Part shown: piece by piece, positions 16,278-25,581 of the stretch
Layout of the letters: each line of letters starts with the position of its first letter
Position numbering within the stretch: the first letter of the stretch is position 1
From: Alphaproteobacteria bacterium UBA1908
Lineage (GTDB): Bacteria > Pseudomonadota > Alphaproteobacteria > Caedimonadales > UBA1908
Direction: 5' to 3'
Assembly (NCBI GenBank): GCA_002337525.1
Contig: DDGG01000012.1
Span: forward strand, 1 to 53,414
DNA: 53,414 bases
Made by a program: the position numbers and the translations under genes
The notes under the pieces: generated by a model
The model's input: the letters and a program-made list of their open reading frames with translations, nothing else
The model's database searches: none
What the model was told of the DNA's origin: nothing

Positions 16278-17702
16278 ATGTCATTATTAGAACCTGATAT
16301 TTGTGTGATAGGAGCTGGATCAGGAGGTCTTTCTGTTGCTGCCGGTGCTTCTCAAATGGGGGCTCGCGTTGTCTTGATTGAGAAAGCCTCAATGGGTGGA
16401 GATTGCCTGAATTATGGTTGTGTACCGTCTAAAGCTCTTTTAGCTGCAGGCCATGTGGCACAGTCTATGCGCGAGGCTTCTCTCTTTGGTCTGAAGAAAA
16501 ATTCCCCTACTGTCAGCTTTGAAAAAGTTCACCGGCATGTTCATGAGGTTATTAGGGCAATTGCCCCTCATGATTCTGTTGAAAGATTTGAAGGGTTAGG
16601 GGTTCGAGTCTTGAAAACAGAGGCATCTTTTATTGATGAGAAAACAGTTAAGGCGGGAGACTATCTTGTACGACCAAAATATTTTGTGATTGCAACCGGC
16701 AGTCATCCTTTTATTCCTCCTTTAAAAGGATTGGAAAAAGTTCCTTTCCTGACAAACGAGACTCTCTTTGACCTAAAAGAATGCCCTGATCACCTTATCA
16801 TATTGGGGGGTGGTCCCATTGGTATTGAAATGGCTCAGGCTTTTCAGAGGTTGGGAGCAAAAGTCACGGTTGTTCAGTCACACTCTATCCTACCAAAAGA
16901 TGATCCGGAATTAGTAGATGTTATTCGTCAAAAACTTCTGTCAGAGGGAGTTACTTTTATTGAAGGTGCGCGTGCCGTTAGTGTGAAATCATCTGGTAAA
17001 AACGTGTCTTTAACGTACAAGTCTGAGAAAGAAGAAAAAACTGTAAGTGGGTCACATTTGCTTGTGGCTGTTGGACGACGGCCATCTTTGAAAGCATTAA
17101 ATTTAAAAGCAGCGGGTCTTGATTCTTCCTCAAAAGGTATTAACGTTGATCAAAGACTTCGTTCATCACAAAAGCATATCTATGCCCTTGGTGATGCCAT
17201 AGGGCAACATCAATTCACACATATGGCATCCTATCATGCGGGGCTTGTTATTCGAAATATCCTTTTTAAGTGGCCTGCAAAGCTGTCGAGCAAGGCGATT
17301 CCCCGGGTGACGTATACAGACCCTGAACTGGCCCACGTAGGAATGACGGAGAAAGAAGCTAGAACACAAGAAGGGAGTTCTTTTAAAAGCATGACATTTC
17401 CTTTTAATGAAAATGACCGAGCGCAGGCGGAGCATGCGACAGAAGGCTTGATAAAGGTTTTAACAACAAAACGTGGACATGTCTTGGGTGTCAGTATTGC
17501 AGGCAAGGGAGCAGGAGAATTAATATTTCCCTGGTCATTGGCTATCACAAAAAAGATGCGATTGTCTGATTTGGCAGGGACTATCATTCCCTATCCAACT
17601 TATAGTGAGGTCTCTAAAAGAGTTGCAGGAAGTTTTTATACGCCCGCACTTTATGGTCATAAGACAAGAGCCGTTGTTCGATTTTTAATGAGGTGGTTCT
17701 AG
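16278..17702 (+). CDS. FAD-dependent pyridine nucleotide-disulfide oxidoreductase (mercuric reductase/Lpd-like)
   Basis: Class I flavoprotein disulfide reductase of 474 residues. It shows the FAD-binding GAGSGG near residue 12, the redox pair GGDCLNYGCVPSK (C43/C48), a second nucleotide-binding GGGPIGIEMA, and the FAD-contact block HIYALGDAIG. The C-terminal dimerisation domain reads IIPYPTYSE where true lipoamide dehydrogenases have HAHPTLSE, so the catalytic His is replaced. This argues against Lpd and for the poorly characterised group that is encoded next to, or fused with, TVP38-type membrane proteins; such a gene follows here. The substrate is unknown. The ATG follows AGGGAG; the TTG one codon earlier is less likely. 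Confidence 0.88.
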   Translation: MSLLEPDICVIGAGSGGLSVAAGASQMGARVVLIEKASMGGDCLNYGCVPSKALLAAGHVAQSMREASLFGLKKNSPTVSFEKVHRHVHEVIRAIAPHDSVERFEGLGVRVLKTEASFIDEKTVKAGDYLVRPKYFVIATGSHPFIPPLKGLEKVPFLTNETLFDLKECPDHLIILGGGPIGIEMAQAFQRLGAKVTVVQSHSILPKDDPELVDVIRQKLLSEGVTFIEGARAVSVKSSGKNVSLTYKSEKEEKTVSGSHLLVAVGRRPSLKALNLKAAGLDSSSKGINVDQRLRSSQKHIYALGDAIGQHQFTHMASYHAGLVIRNILFKWPAKLSSKAIPRVTYTDPELAHVGMTEKEARTQEGSSFKSMTFPFNENDRAQAEHATEGLIKVLTTKRGHVLGVSIAGKGAGELIFPWSLAITKKMRLSDLAGTIIPYPTYSEVSKRVAGSFYTPALYGHKTRAVVRFLMRWF

Positions 17703-17741
17703 GAACAGCCACCCTTTTTATTTTAAGGAGATAATATCATC

Positions 17742-18440
17742 ATGACGAAGATGATTCCTTTGTTCATTTTGGTGGGAGGAATTCTTATTGTATGGCTGAC
17801 AGGCATTTATCAATATCTCAGCTTTGATACCCTGAAAGAAAATCGTGCGTTGATTCTGAACTTTGTACAAAATTCTTTCTGGAATGCCCTTCTTATTTTT
17901 GCCCTTCTTTATATTGTTGTTGTGGCGATGTCTATTCCAGGAGCAACTTTCCTGACGATTACGGCAGGATTTTTATTTGGAAGTTTATTAGGCACGATTA
18001 TTGTTGTAATTTCGGCAACGCTGGGAGCGACCATTTTATTTCTTATTGCAAAGACATCTCTTGGAGAAAAACTCCGCTCCAAAGCGGTCCCATGGCTTCA
18101 AAAAATGGAAAAAGGCTTTAAAGATAATGCCCTCAGCTATTTACTTGTTTTGCGATTGGTGCCCCTTTTCCCCTTCTTTATTGTGAATTTAGTCCCTGCT
18201 TTTTTAGGCGTTTCTGCGCGCACTTTTGTTATTGCAACAGGGTTGGGGATTATTCCGGGAAGTTTTGTCTACGTTTCTGTGGGAACAGGATTGGGAAGCC
18301 TTTTTGATCAAGGTAAAAATTTAAGTCTTCAGGGGGTCTTAAGTCCCGATATTTTGGTAGCACTTGGAGGGTTGGCTTTATTGTCAATGCTTCCTGTCTT
18401 TTATAAAAAAATCAAGGGTTCTGATGTGCCTCCAAAATAA
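17742..18440 (+). CDS. TVP38/TMEM64 family membrane protein
   Basis: Inner-membrane protein of 232 residues with about six hydrophobic segments. The SNARE-associated/DedA-like core contains SIPGATFLTITAGFLFGSLL with the glycine-rich re-entrant signature, and FPFFIVNLVPAFLGVSARTF. DedA-superfamily members include lipid scramblases and carrier-lipid flippases; the exact role here is not known. A good AAGGAG lies upstream, and the spacing of 39 bases from the oxidoreductase suggests an operon. Its 3' end overlaps the convergent MFS gene by 29 bases. Confidence 0.88.
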   Translation: MTKMIPLFILVGGILIVWLTGIYQYLSFDTLKENRALILNFVQNSFWNALLIFALLYIVVVAMSIPGATFLTITAGFLFGSLLGTIIVVISATLGATILFLIAKTSLGEKLRSKAVPWLQKMEKGFKDNALSYLLVLRLVPLFPFFIVNLVPAFLGVSARTFVIATGLGIIPGSFVYVSVGTGLGSLFDQGKNLSLQGVLSPDILVALGGLALLSMLPVFYKKIKGSDVPPK

Positions 18441-19596
18441 GGTAAAGGCTTACTGTGATAAGAGCAAAAATGATAAAAATAAGACCTAGGGAGAAAGCGG
18501 TTCCCGTATAGATAAATCCAGCAATAGAAGTAATAAAGACGGCAGCTATCATCCTGGTCATACTTAAGAAAGCCGAAGCGGTACCGGCGCGATCTAAATA
18601 CGGCTCAATAGCTTTGTGAGTTGCGGGAGAAAAAGTCATTGCGATGCTTGCACCAAAAATAAAAAGAGGAATTGTTAATAAATAGGGATTTTTCGGTGTT
18701 ATGAGAGAGAAAAGAGTTATAAGAAGCGCGCTCGTTAAAGCGGCCATCATTCCTGTTTTTAAAACCCGTGCAGCTCCAAATTGTATGACCCACCGCGATG
18801 TAAAAAGGCAGAAAAGGGCATTACCAAAGGTACCAACACCTTGAAAATAGCCATATTGTGATTGTGTAATTCCTAGTTCATCTACAAAATAATAGGAAGC
18901 CATTCCTGTATAGGCAATAATAGTAGCTATAAGGATTGCTGGCAGAAAGGCATATCCTGCAATACGCCAGTTTAAGATCATTGCCTTGTAATCCTGAAAA
19001 GCTTTTTTCAAGGTCAGGGATCTTTTTTGAACAAGAGTTTCTGGCAGAGTAGGATAAAGAACAAACGTGGCACAGGCGATAATAAAACTTAAAATTACAA
19101 AAGTTGCTCGCCAGCCATAGTGTTGCCCGATATATCCTCCTAAAATAGGAGCCAGAGACAGGGAAAAGGTTAGAACCATTCCCAGGAGAGCAGTGATTTG
19201 TTGGAAACGTTCTCCTTTATAAATATCTGCAACAATAGCAAGGCTAATAATTGGACCACCTGCGGCAGCGGCTCCCTGAATAATGCGGCAGAGCATAAGT
19301 GTTTCTAGATTTGTTGCAATAGAACAGACGAGGCTTGATGCAATATGCAATGCAATACAACTTAATAAAGTGGCACGACGACCAAAAGCATCCGCCACAG
19401 GGCCGATAAAAGGACCTGACACCAGGAAGCCCAAACAACAAAGTGTGAGAGTAAGCTGAAGAACTTGTTCAGTGCTTTGAAAGTCGGCCATCATTTGGGG
19501 CAGGCTAGGTACATGAATATCAGTCACAGCGACCATTGAGGCGAGTAAAAAAGCCAGCTTATAGGGCATATAAGGAGATATTTTTTTTGGTGCCAC
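18412..19596 (-). CDS. MFS multidrug transporter, Bcr/CflA subfamily
   Basis: Inner-membrane major facilitator with twelve predicted helices. The N-terminal TDIHVPSLPQMMADF is the Bcr/CflA-type variant of DMYLPALPxM, and the loop GPVADAFGRRATLL is the MFS A-motif region. Such proteins export drugs or small metabolites. The open frame extends to 19671, but the extra 25 residues lack a binding site. A GTG at 19596 has GGAG ten bases upstream and gives about 394 residues, the usual length. I prefer that start but do not regard it as certain. Confidence 0.87.
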   Translation of the reverse strand: MAPKKISPYMPYKLAFLLASMVAVTDIHVPSLPQMMADFQSTEQVLQLTLTLCCLGFLVSGPFIGPVADAFGRRATLLSCIALHIASSLVCSIATNLETLMLCRIIQGAAAAGGPIISLAIVADIYKGERFQQITALLGMVLTFSLSLAPILGGYIGQHYGWRATFVILSFIIACATFVLYPTLPETLVQKRSLTLKKAFQDYKAMILNWRIAGYAFLPAILIATIIAYTGMASYYFVDELGITQSQYGYFQGVGTFGNALFCLFTSRWVIQFGAARVLKTGMMAALTSALLITLFSLITPKNPYLLTIPLFIFGASIAMTFSPATHKAIEPYLDRAGTASAFLSMTRMIAAVFITSIAGFIYTGTAFSLGLIFIIFALITVSLYLILEAHQNP

Positions 19597-19716
19597 AGTT
19601 TGAAATCTCCAACGCAAAACAACAGGGTAAAGAAAGTATGTTATGATGGCCTCCACAGGGAAAGGAGCCATATGAGAAAATGGCTCACTTTCCTGTTAAA
19701 AGTCAATTATAAAATA

Positions 19717-20202
19717 TTATCTTTTAATAACGTTGCCCTTGTTATCAACCTGAAACTGGAGAAAGCTTTTTGATCTAATAAAATTATTTTTACCAGGTTT
19801 TCCAAGATGAGTAATAATTTTATGAGTATTTAACTTGCCTGGATCTGCTTCGGTTAAAATGAGAGTTCCTCTTGCTTTATTATTTTTATTATAAAGCCTG
19901 TAAGTACACATCAGTTTCTCACCAGTCATTATAGTTTGATGTGCTGCTAATTATATAGTTAGCTTGAGCCTTTTGATCGCTTTTGATTGCAACACGCCAT
20001 AGTGTTCCTGCAAGTTCCAGAGTTCTTTTTTTTAGATCAATGACTTTTAAAAGTTCATTTTCGGGAAAGATTTGTTTTAGTGTTCGACCTGAATAATCAA
20101 TACATTATAGTTTGGAAGATTGTTTAAAGTTAATTGTTTGAGACATTAATTGTGTTGAAAAAATAATGAGGAGGATAAAAAGACTAGAGCAATTCTGTAC
20201 AT
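19717..20202 (-). pseudogene. Decayed gene of a small exported protein
   Basis: On the reverse strand GGGAAG precedes an ATG at 20202 encoding a signal peptide (MYRIALVFLSSSLFFNTINV) that runs into TAA. A second frame continues with QTINFKQSSKL, an in-frame TAA, then IDYSGRTLKQIFPENE and on to SSTSNYNDW and a TGA. A third frame picks up at once with GEKLMCTYRLYNKNNKARGT and ends at 19717. The three pieces together look like one exported protein of about 150 residues broken by two frameshifts and one nonsense codon. I do not recognise the family. Confidence 0.7.
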
Positions 20203-20281
20203 GTTTTCTTCCCTGTTTTTTATAAAAACCTTACTTATTATATGGGCTTGAAATTAAGAAAGAATTAACCAATGTTCATAG

Positions 20282-21067
20282 CTATGACAGTTTGACAAGG
20301 ACAGGCGTGTGATCAGAAGGGCGCTGCCAGCCCCGTGGCGTAGTATCCACGTCGGCATCAAGAGTACGATCTGCGGCCTGAGGAGAGAGTAGAAGGTGAT
20401 CAATGCGATAGCCTTTGTTTTGATCAAAGGAGCCTGCTCGATAATCCCACCATGTGAAAAGGGAGTGACTTTTTTCAAGGTGTATTGGATGTGTTAGCCG
20501 AAGTCCATCCTGATAGCCACTGTTGAAAAGGCGCCTGAGCTGGTTTTGTTCCTGAACAGAACATAAAATACGATCAGTGCCTGAAAGGGTAGGATTGTGC
20601 ATATCTTCAGGGAAAGGAGCAACGTTATAATCTCCTCCAAGAACAATCGCTTCATCCAGGGTCAACAAAGTTTGGCTATGTTTAAAAAGAGCCTCATAAA
20701 AAGCCATCTTATAGGCAAATTTCTCACTCCCCACTTCCTGGCCATTAGGAACATAGACGGAGGCTACACGGACCTGGTTTGTGACCGCTTCTATATAACG
20801 TGCCTGGGGATCTTCAGAGAAAGACGGCATGCCTTTCGTTACATCTTCCAAAGGGTATTTTGATAAAATCGCAACCCCGTTATAGGTTTTTTGACCATAA
20901 ACAGAAATATTGTATCCTAAGTCCTCAAGAGGCTCGAAAGGAAAAGCTTCTTCAAGGCATTTTGTTTCCTGAAGAAGAACAACATCAGGGGCGCTGGATT
21001 GCAGCCATTCAACAAGATGTGGAAGGCGCGCTTTAACAGAATTGATATTCCATGTTGCAATTTTCAT
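20282..21067 (-). CDS. xth: Exodeoxyribonuclease III
   Basis: AP endonuclease/3'-5' exonuclease of base-excision repair. The 261 residues begin MKIATWNINSVKARL with the metal-site Asn, then LLQETKC (Glu34), GGDYNVAP, YRIDHLLLS and the C-terminal SDHTPV His. All catalytic blocks of the Xth group are present. It starts three bases after the stop of the Fe-S carrier gene and has no clear binding site of its own, so it is probably translated by coupling. The erpA-xth pair is typical of alphaproteobacteria. Confidence 0.94.
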   Translation of the reverse strand: MKIATWNINSVKARLPHLVEWLQSSAPDVVLLQETKCLEEAFPFEPLEDLGYNISVYGQKTYNGVAILSKYPLEDVTKGMPSFSEDPQARYIEAVTNQVRVASVYVPNGQEVGSEKFAYKMAFYEALFKHSQTLLTLDEAIVLGGDYNVAPFPEDMHNPTLSGTDRILCSVQEQNQLRRLFNSGYQDGLRLTHPIHLEKSHSLFTWWDYRAGSFDQNKGYRIDHLLLSPQAADRTLDADVDTTPRGWQRPSDHTPVLVKLS

Positions 21068-21070
21068 AAG

Positions 21071-21469
21071 CTAAAAAACCGAAAAAGAGCTGCCACATCC
21101 ACAAGATGAGGCAGCATTAGGATTACGAATAACAAAGGCAGCCCCCATTAGTTCCTGGGCAAAGTCAATATAGGAACCTTGTAAAAGATCCAGAGAAGGG
21201 CCATCAATCGAAACTTTAATATTTTTATATTCAAGGATAACAGCATTGTCTTCCGGGCCTTTGATGATATCAAGGAAGTACTGGAATCCTGAACAGCCCC
21301 CTGCATCAACGCGCAGGGCCAACAAAGGATTTGCTGAAGGATCTATCTGCTTTTCTTCCTGAAACAATAGAGTTAAACGATCACAGGCCGCCTGTGTTAT
21401 TTTAAGGCTTCGTGTGTCTTGTTTATCAATGTTGATCATGTCAAAAGCCGGGGGCATTTTTGTACTCAT
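21071..21469 (-). CDS. erpA: A-type iron-sulfur carrier protein (ErpA/IscA family)
   Basis: Delivers or repairs Fe-S clusters on target apoproteins. The fold signature VDAGGCSGFQY contains the first Cys (C59) and the C-terminal SSCGCG contains the other two (C123, C125), the three ligands of the family. The product has 132 residues with about 20 extra at the N-terminus. The choice between ErpA and IscA cannot be made from motifs alone; the position next to xth favours ErpA of alphaproteobacteria. Confidence 0.88.
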   Translation of the reverse strand: MSTKMPPAFDMINIDKQDTRSLKITQAACDRLTLLFQEEKQIDPSANPLLALRVDAGGCSGFQYFLDIIKGPEDNAVILEYKNIKVSIDGPSLDLLQGSYIDFAQELMGAAFVIRNPNAASSCGCGSSFSVF

Positions 21470-21584
21470 CTAAAAACCATGTTCCTTAGAAAGTGAGAGA
21501 AAAGTTTTGGTGCCATATTTCTATTTACCTTATACAGTTGAAGGGGAAAAGTCTTTTCTTTATTCCCGGTTGTTCAGTTCCTTT

Positions 21585-21608
21585 TTTAATGAAAGGTTTT
21601 TCATTAAA
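21585..21608. repeat. Inverted repeat between erpA and argS
   Basis: A perfect 10-bp stem TTTAATGAAA / TTTCATTAAA with the loop GGTT lies in the region between the divergent genes. No T-run follows on either strand, so it is not a normal terminator. It could be a binding site or only an AT-rich palindrome. Confidence 0.5.
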
Positions 21609-21746
21609 GCTTGAAAACGATCCACAAACTGAGCCATAAAGAAGGGGTGTTGTATTTATATTTGAACCAAAGGGGTATGAATCCTTTTGGCCGTGTTTTG
21701 TAAACTGTAACAAAGTCTATAACTTAACAGAAAGATCGCCTTTTTT

Positions 21747-23510
21747 ATGACAACCCAGGAACCGAATTATTTCAAGTCCCTTACATCGGATGTTCTCATA
21801 TCTCTTGAAGCCCTTCAACGTGATGGCCATATTGGGAAAGTTGGCAGTACTGATCGCCTGACGGTTGAGCCGCCACGAGATTTGTCGCATGGAGATGTTG
21901 CCACAAATGCTGCCCTGGTTTTGTCAAAGCAAGTCAGAATGTCACCGCGGGAGTTGGCAACGCTTCTGGCAGATGAAATGATGAAACTGCCTCATATTGA
22001 GACTGCAACCGTTGCAGGGCCGGGCTTTTTGAATTTGAAGTTAACCAATGCGTTCTGGCAGGATTGTCTCAGGACGTTACTTTTTGACGCAAAGAACTAC
22101 GGAAGCTCTTCTCTGGGGGAGGGAAAATCCGTTAATGTTGAATATGTCTCAACAAATCCAACAGGGCCTATGCATATTGGTCATAGCCGGGGAGCTATTG
22201 TAGGAGATGCGTTGTCCCGCCTTTTGACAAAGGTTGGTTTTGACGTCATCAAGGAATACTATGTTAATGATGCGGGAGCACAGGTCCAGGCATTGGGACG
22301 GTCTCTTTATGCGCGTTATCAGGAACACTTTGGGGTAAAAATATCAGAACTGGGAGATTATGGGGGTGACTATCTGATCCCTGTTGCTCAAAAAATCGCA
22401 GCGCAGGAAGGTAATAAGTGGTTAGATCATCCCGAATCTGAATGGCGGGATCTTTTTAGAGCTTTTGCTGTTGAATCCATGATGGAAATGATTCGGTCAG
22501 ATCTTGCTCTTCTTAATATTCATCATGATGTGTTTACATCTGAAAAAGAACTGGTGGATGAAGGTCTTGTTCAGGAAGCCCTGGATGTTCTGGCTGAAAA
22601 GGGTCTTATCTACGAAGGTGTTTTAGAGCCTCCCAAAGGAAAACAGATAGAAGATTATGATGCTCGAGAGCAGACACTGTTCAGGTCAACAGACTTTGGA
22701 GACGATGTCGATCGTGCGCTTAAAAAGAGTGACGGCAGCTGGACTTATTTTGCCAGTGATATTGCGTATCACTATGATAAATTTAAGCGAGGCGCCTCTC
22801 ACATGATCAATGTGTGGGGGGCCGACCACGGGGGATATGTCAAACGTCTCCAGTCAGCAGTGCGGGCTATTACACAGGGTCAGGGATCAATGTCTGTGAT
22901 TCTTTGTCAGATGGTGAAATTCCTCGAAGGGGGACAGGCTTTTAAAATGTCCAAGCGTGCAGGGACATTTATTAGTCTTGCAGATGCTTTGGAAAAAGTA
23001 GGCAGAGATGCCTTGCGTTTTGTTATGTTGACTCGTAAAAGCGATGCACCTCTTGATTTTGATTTTGAAAAAGTCGTTGAACAGAGTAAGGATAATCCCG
23101 TTTTTTATGTTCAATATGCCAGTGCCCGTTGTCATTCAGTTTTGCGTCACGCCAAAGAAGCTTTTCCAGAAGCTGACTTCTCATGTAAAGGTCTTGCAGA
23201 AATCAACTTTGAGGAGTTGACAAACACGTCTGATTTGTCTGTGGTGAAACTTCTGGCAAGTTGGCCTCGTCAAGTTGAAAGCGCGGCCCTTGCAGAAGAA
23301 CCGCACCGTATTGCCTATTTTATGCAGGATGTTGCAGCGGCTTTCCATAGCCTTTGGAATCAGGGCAAAGAGGAAACGCAGTTGCGTTTCGTGCATCCAG
23401 ATGATCTTGTGAAGACATATCAGCGTTTGGCACTTGTGCAGGCAGTGCTTGCTGTCTTGAGGTCTGGACTTGATTTGCTAGGCGTTACCTTAACCAAGGA
23501 GATGAGATAA
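21747..23510 (+). CDS. argS: Arginyl-tRNA synthetase
   Basis: Class I synthetase charging tRNA-Arg in the cytoplasm. The 587 residues show an N-terminal Add-1-type domain, the HIGH motif as GPMHIGHSRG near residue 138, the KMSKS motif as FKMSKRAGTF, and the C-terminal DALR anticodon-binding domain. The final stop shares its last base with the next ATG (TAATG), so the SPOR gene is coupled. The pairing with a SPOR protein is the normal alphaproteobacterial arrangement. Confidence 0.96.
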   Translation: MTTQEPNYFKSLTSDVLISLEALQRDGHIGKVGSTDRLTVEPPRDLSHGDVATNAALVLSKQVRMSPRELATLLADEMMKLPHIETATVAGPGFLNLKLTNAFWQDCLRTLLFDAKNYGSSSLGEGKSVNVEYVSTNPTGPMHIGHSRGAIVGDALSRLLTKVGFDVIKEYYVNDAGAQVQALGRSLYARYQEHFGVKISELGDYGGDYLIPVAQKIAAQEGNKWLDHPESEWRDLFRAFAVESMMEMIRSDLALLNIHHDVFTSEKELVDEGLVQEALDVLAEKGLIYEGVLEPPKGKQIEDYDAREQTLFRSTDFGDDVDRALKKSDGSWTYFASDIAYHYDKFKRGASHMINVWGADHGGYVKRLQSAVRAITQGQGSMSVILCQMVKFLEGGQAFKMSKRAGTFISLADALEKVGRDALRFVMLTRKSDAPLDFDFEKVVEQSKDNPVFYVQYASARCHSVLRHAKEAFPEADFSCKGLAEINFEELTNTSDLSVVKLLASWPRQVESAALAEEPHRIAYFMQDVAAAFHSLWNQGKEETQLRFVHPDDLVKTYQRLALVQAVLAVLRSGLDLLGVTLTKEMR

Positions 23511-24418
23511 TGACTCAAAGCCGTTGGCAGGAACAGGGTATTCATGGCCCTTATAAAGCTGATCTCCAAAAAACCTCTTTTTTGCGGCGGCCTCTTTCTC
23601 TTTTTCTTTTTGTTGTCTTCCTGATTGGGGCGGGGTTTCTTATTTGGTGGGGATATTTAACTTTTATCAAGACACAACACATAGGTAAGATTCCTGTGAT
23701 TCACGCTGAGGAGGGGCCTTACAAAGTACGCCCGGAAGATCCACATACGCATAAAATTCCTCATAAAGAAAAAACAATTTATGAGCACTTATCGCGTCAA
23801 AAGGTACCTGGCTCAAAAATCAAGATGCGCGCTTTACCTGAGGCTCCTGTACAGGAAGACCCGACACTACCGACAGATTTTATTCAGGCTTTTACTGATG
23901 AAAGAGCCGATAGTGAGACTCTTTTGATTCCAGAAGGTCCGCAGAGTGCGGGGTCAGAATCCCCTTTCGGGGCAGACGATCAAAAACCCTCACCATTTGC
24001 AGAAAAAGAAGGTTTTTTCAAAATAACATCATCTGACAAGTACTCAGAGAGCCAAGAGAGAGAAGCTTCTGAAAAAGCATATTCTTTGAAGGGTTTGTTA
24101 TCCGAAAATAAAATGACGTGTGCAGAAGGTTTATGCGTTGAAGGGGTTTGTATAGAACAAGAAAGCCGAAATCAGTTTTGTCTGGAGTTTTGTCAGGCAG
24201 CCTCGGAAGATCAGGCTCGATGGCTTTGGGGTCGACTAAGGCGTCAGGTGCCTGACCTTTTGGCGGCACACAAAGTTCTTTTTAGAAAGGTTGATCATGG
24301 GTTGGAAACAGGCTTTCGTTACCATGTGATTTTACCCAGGCTTTCTAAAGACGTGGCATCTCAGCTTGAAGCAGACCTTTCCAGGAGAGGGATTCAGGTC
24401 TCGCGACTTCCTGATTAA
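23510..24418 (+). CDS. SPOR-domain inner-membrane protein
   Basis: Bitopic envelope protein of 302 residues. A cytoplasmic segment of about 27 residues is followed by a transmembrane helix (LSLFLFVVFLIGAGFLIWWG), then the block GKIPVIHAEEGPYKVRPEDP that is characteristic of argS-linked SPOR proteins in alphaproteobacteria, a long Pro/Glu-rich periplasmic linker, and a C-terminal SPOR domain (about residues 220-300) that should bind denuded septal peptidoglycan. The usual next genes nagZ-scpA-scpB are absent here. Confidence 0.88.
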   Translation: MTQSRWQEQGIHGPYKADLQKTSFLRRPLSLFLFVVFLIGAGFLIWWGYLTFIKTQHIGKIPVIHAEEGPYKVRPEDPHTHKIPHKEKTIYEHLSRQKVPGSKIKMRALPEAPVQEDPTLPTDFIQAFTDERADSETLLIPEGPQSAGSESPFGADDQKPSPFAEKEGFFKITSSDKYSESQEREASEKAYSLKGLLSENKMTCAEGLCVEGVCIEQESRNQFCLEFCQAASEDQARWLWGRLRRQVPDLLAAHKVLFRKVDHGLETGFRYHVILPRLSKDVASQLEADLSRRGIQVSRLPD

Positions 24419-24460
24419 AGAGAGACTTTTGCAAATTGATTTAAAAAGAAAGTTAGATGA

Positions 24461-25147
24461 ATGGATTCCTTTCCTCCTGTTCTTGACATCGTTATCATAG
24501 CGCTTCCGATTCTTGTTGCGATTACGTTTCACGAGGCGGCCCACGGTTACGTCGCTCTACGGTGTGGTGACACAACAGCTTTGCGGGCCAGGCGTCTTAG
24601 CTTAAATCCCTTGCGACACATAGATCCAATTGGTACCGTTGCATTACCTGGACTTTTGATTTTTGCGGGATCCCCCTTTTTGTTCGGATATGCAAAGCCT
24701 GTTCCTGTTAATTTTGGGGCTCTGCGTCATCCGCGTCGTGATATGGTTTTTGTAGCTTTAGCCGGGCCTGCAATGAATATTGGGTTAGCCTTTATCTCTG
24801 CCTTGATGTTTCATCTTCTTTCTTTTTTACCAGAAGATTTTGCACTACCACTCGCAAAAGGCTTACGGACGTCACTTATTATTAATGTGACCCTGGCTCT
24901 TTTTAATATGTTGCCTCTACCTCCTTTAGATGGAGGACGAGTTGCGGTTGGTTTGTTGCCCCGCTTTATGGCAAACCCCCTTGCACGTATGGAAAAATGG
25001 GGTTTTGTTATTGTTTTTGGTGCTTTCATAGGGATACCATATATAGCGCATCTTTTAGGGAAGGATTTCAGCCTTTTCTTTTGGTTGCTGGCAGGGCCGA
25101 TTGATATGGTTATAAAAACAATTTTGTTTCTGGCTGGTATACATTAG
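24461..25147 (+). CDS. Site-2 protease-like zinc metallopeptidase (M50)
   Basis: Intramembrane protease of 228 residues with five to six hydrophobic segments. The zinc motif HEAAH (near residue 25) lies in the first helix region, and the third ligand motif is NMLPLPPLDGGR near residue 150. This is the compact M50B type without a PDZ domain. Its substrates are unknown. It occupies the slot between the SPOR gene and tatA where related bacteria have nagZ and scpAB. Confidence 0.9.
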   Translation: MDSFPPVLDIVIIALPILVAITFHEAAHGYVALRCGDTTALRARRLSLNPLRHIDPIGTVALPGLLIFAGSPFLFGYAKPVPVNFGALRHPRRDMVFVALAGPAMNIGLAFISALMFHLLSFLPEDFALPLAKGLRTSLIINVTLALFNMLPLPPLDGGRVAVGLLPRFMANPLARMEKWGFVIVFGAFIGIPYIAHLLGKDFSLFFWLLAGPIDMVIKTILFLAGIH

Positions 25148-25228
25148 GATCAGTTGTTATTGTCAATTTCAAAAGGCCTCCCTTCTTGTTTAGGGTGAGA
25201 GGTCTTCCGCAAAAATAAGGAGATTAAA

Positions 25229-25573
25229 ATGAGCGTGGGTCCCTGGCAAGTTGTTTTGATTCTTGTCGTTATTCTTGTCTTGTTTGGTGCCGGGAAATTA
25301 CCCAGTGTTATGAAAGACCTTGCAAAAGGAGTTCAGGCTTTTAAGAAAGGGCTTCGTGAAGAGGAAGAGACAGAACAATCTGACTCAAAACCTTTGCTGA
25401 AAAGTGAAGCACTCCCGAAAAAAACTGAAATACAGGAAGAAAAGCCAACAAGTTCCAAAACGGCTAAATCCTCAGTGAAAACATCTGTTCAAGCTTCTTC
25501 TAAAAAGAAAAGCTCCGCAAAGAAAACGTCTGTCAGAGCCTCTAAAAAAGACTCTTCTGATAAAAAGGACTGA
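25229..25573 (+). CDS. tatA: Twin-arginine translocase subunit TatA
   Basis: Pore-forming subunit for export of folded proteins. It has an N-terminal membrane helix (WQVVLILVVILVLFGAGKLP), the FGAGKLP hinge and the amphipathic helix (VMKDLAKGVQAFKKGL). The C-terminal ~65 residues are a Lys/Ser-rich tail (for example SSKKKSSAKKTSVRASKK) that makes the product 114 residues, longer than common TatA proteins. AAGGAG lies upstream. It heads tatABC. Confidence 0.93.
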   Translation: MSVGPWQVVLILVVILVLFGAGKLPSVMKDLAKGVQAFKKGLREEEETEQSDSKPLLKSEALPKKTEIQEEKPTSSKTAKSSVKTSVQASSKKKSSAKKTSVRASKKDSSDKKD

Positions 25574-25581
25574 AGAACTTT

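Noticed and set aside
16278..17702. Dihydrolipoamide dehydrogenase (lpd)
   Set aside because: The C-terminal catalytic His-Pro-Thr motif is PYPTYSE and there are no 2-oxoacid dehydrogenase genes nearby.
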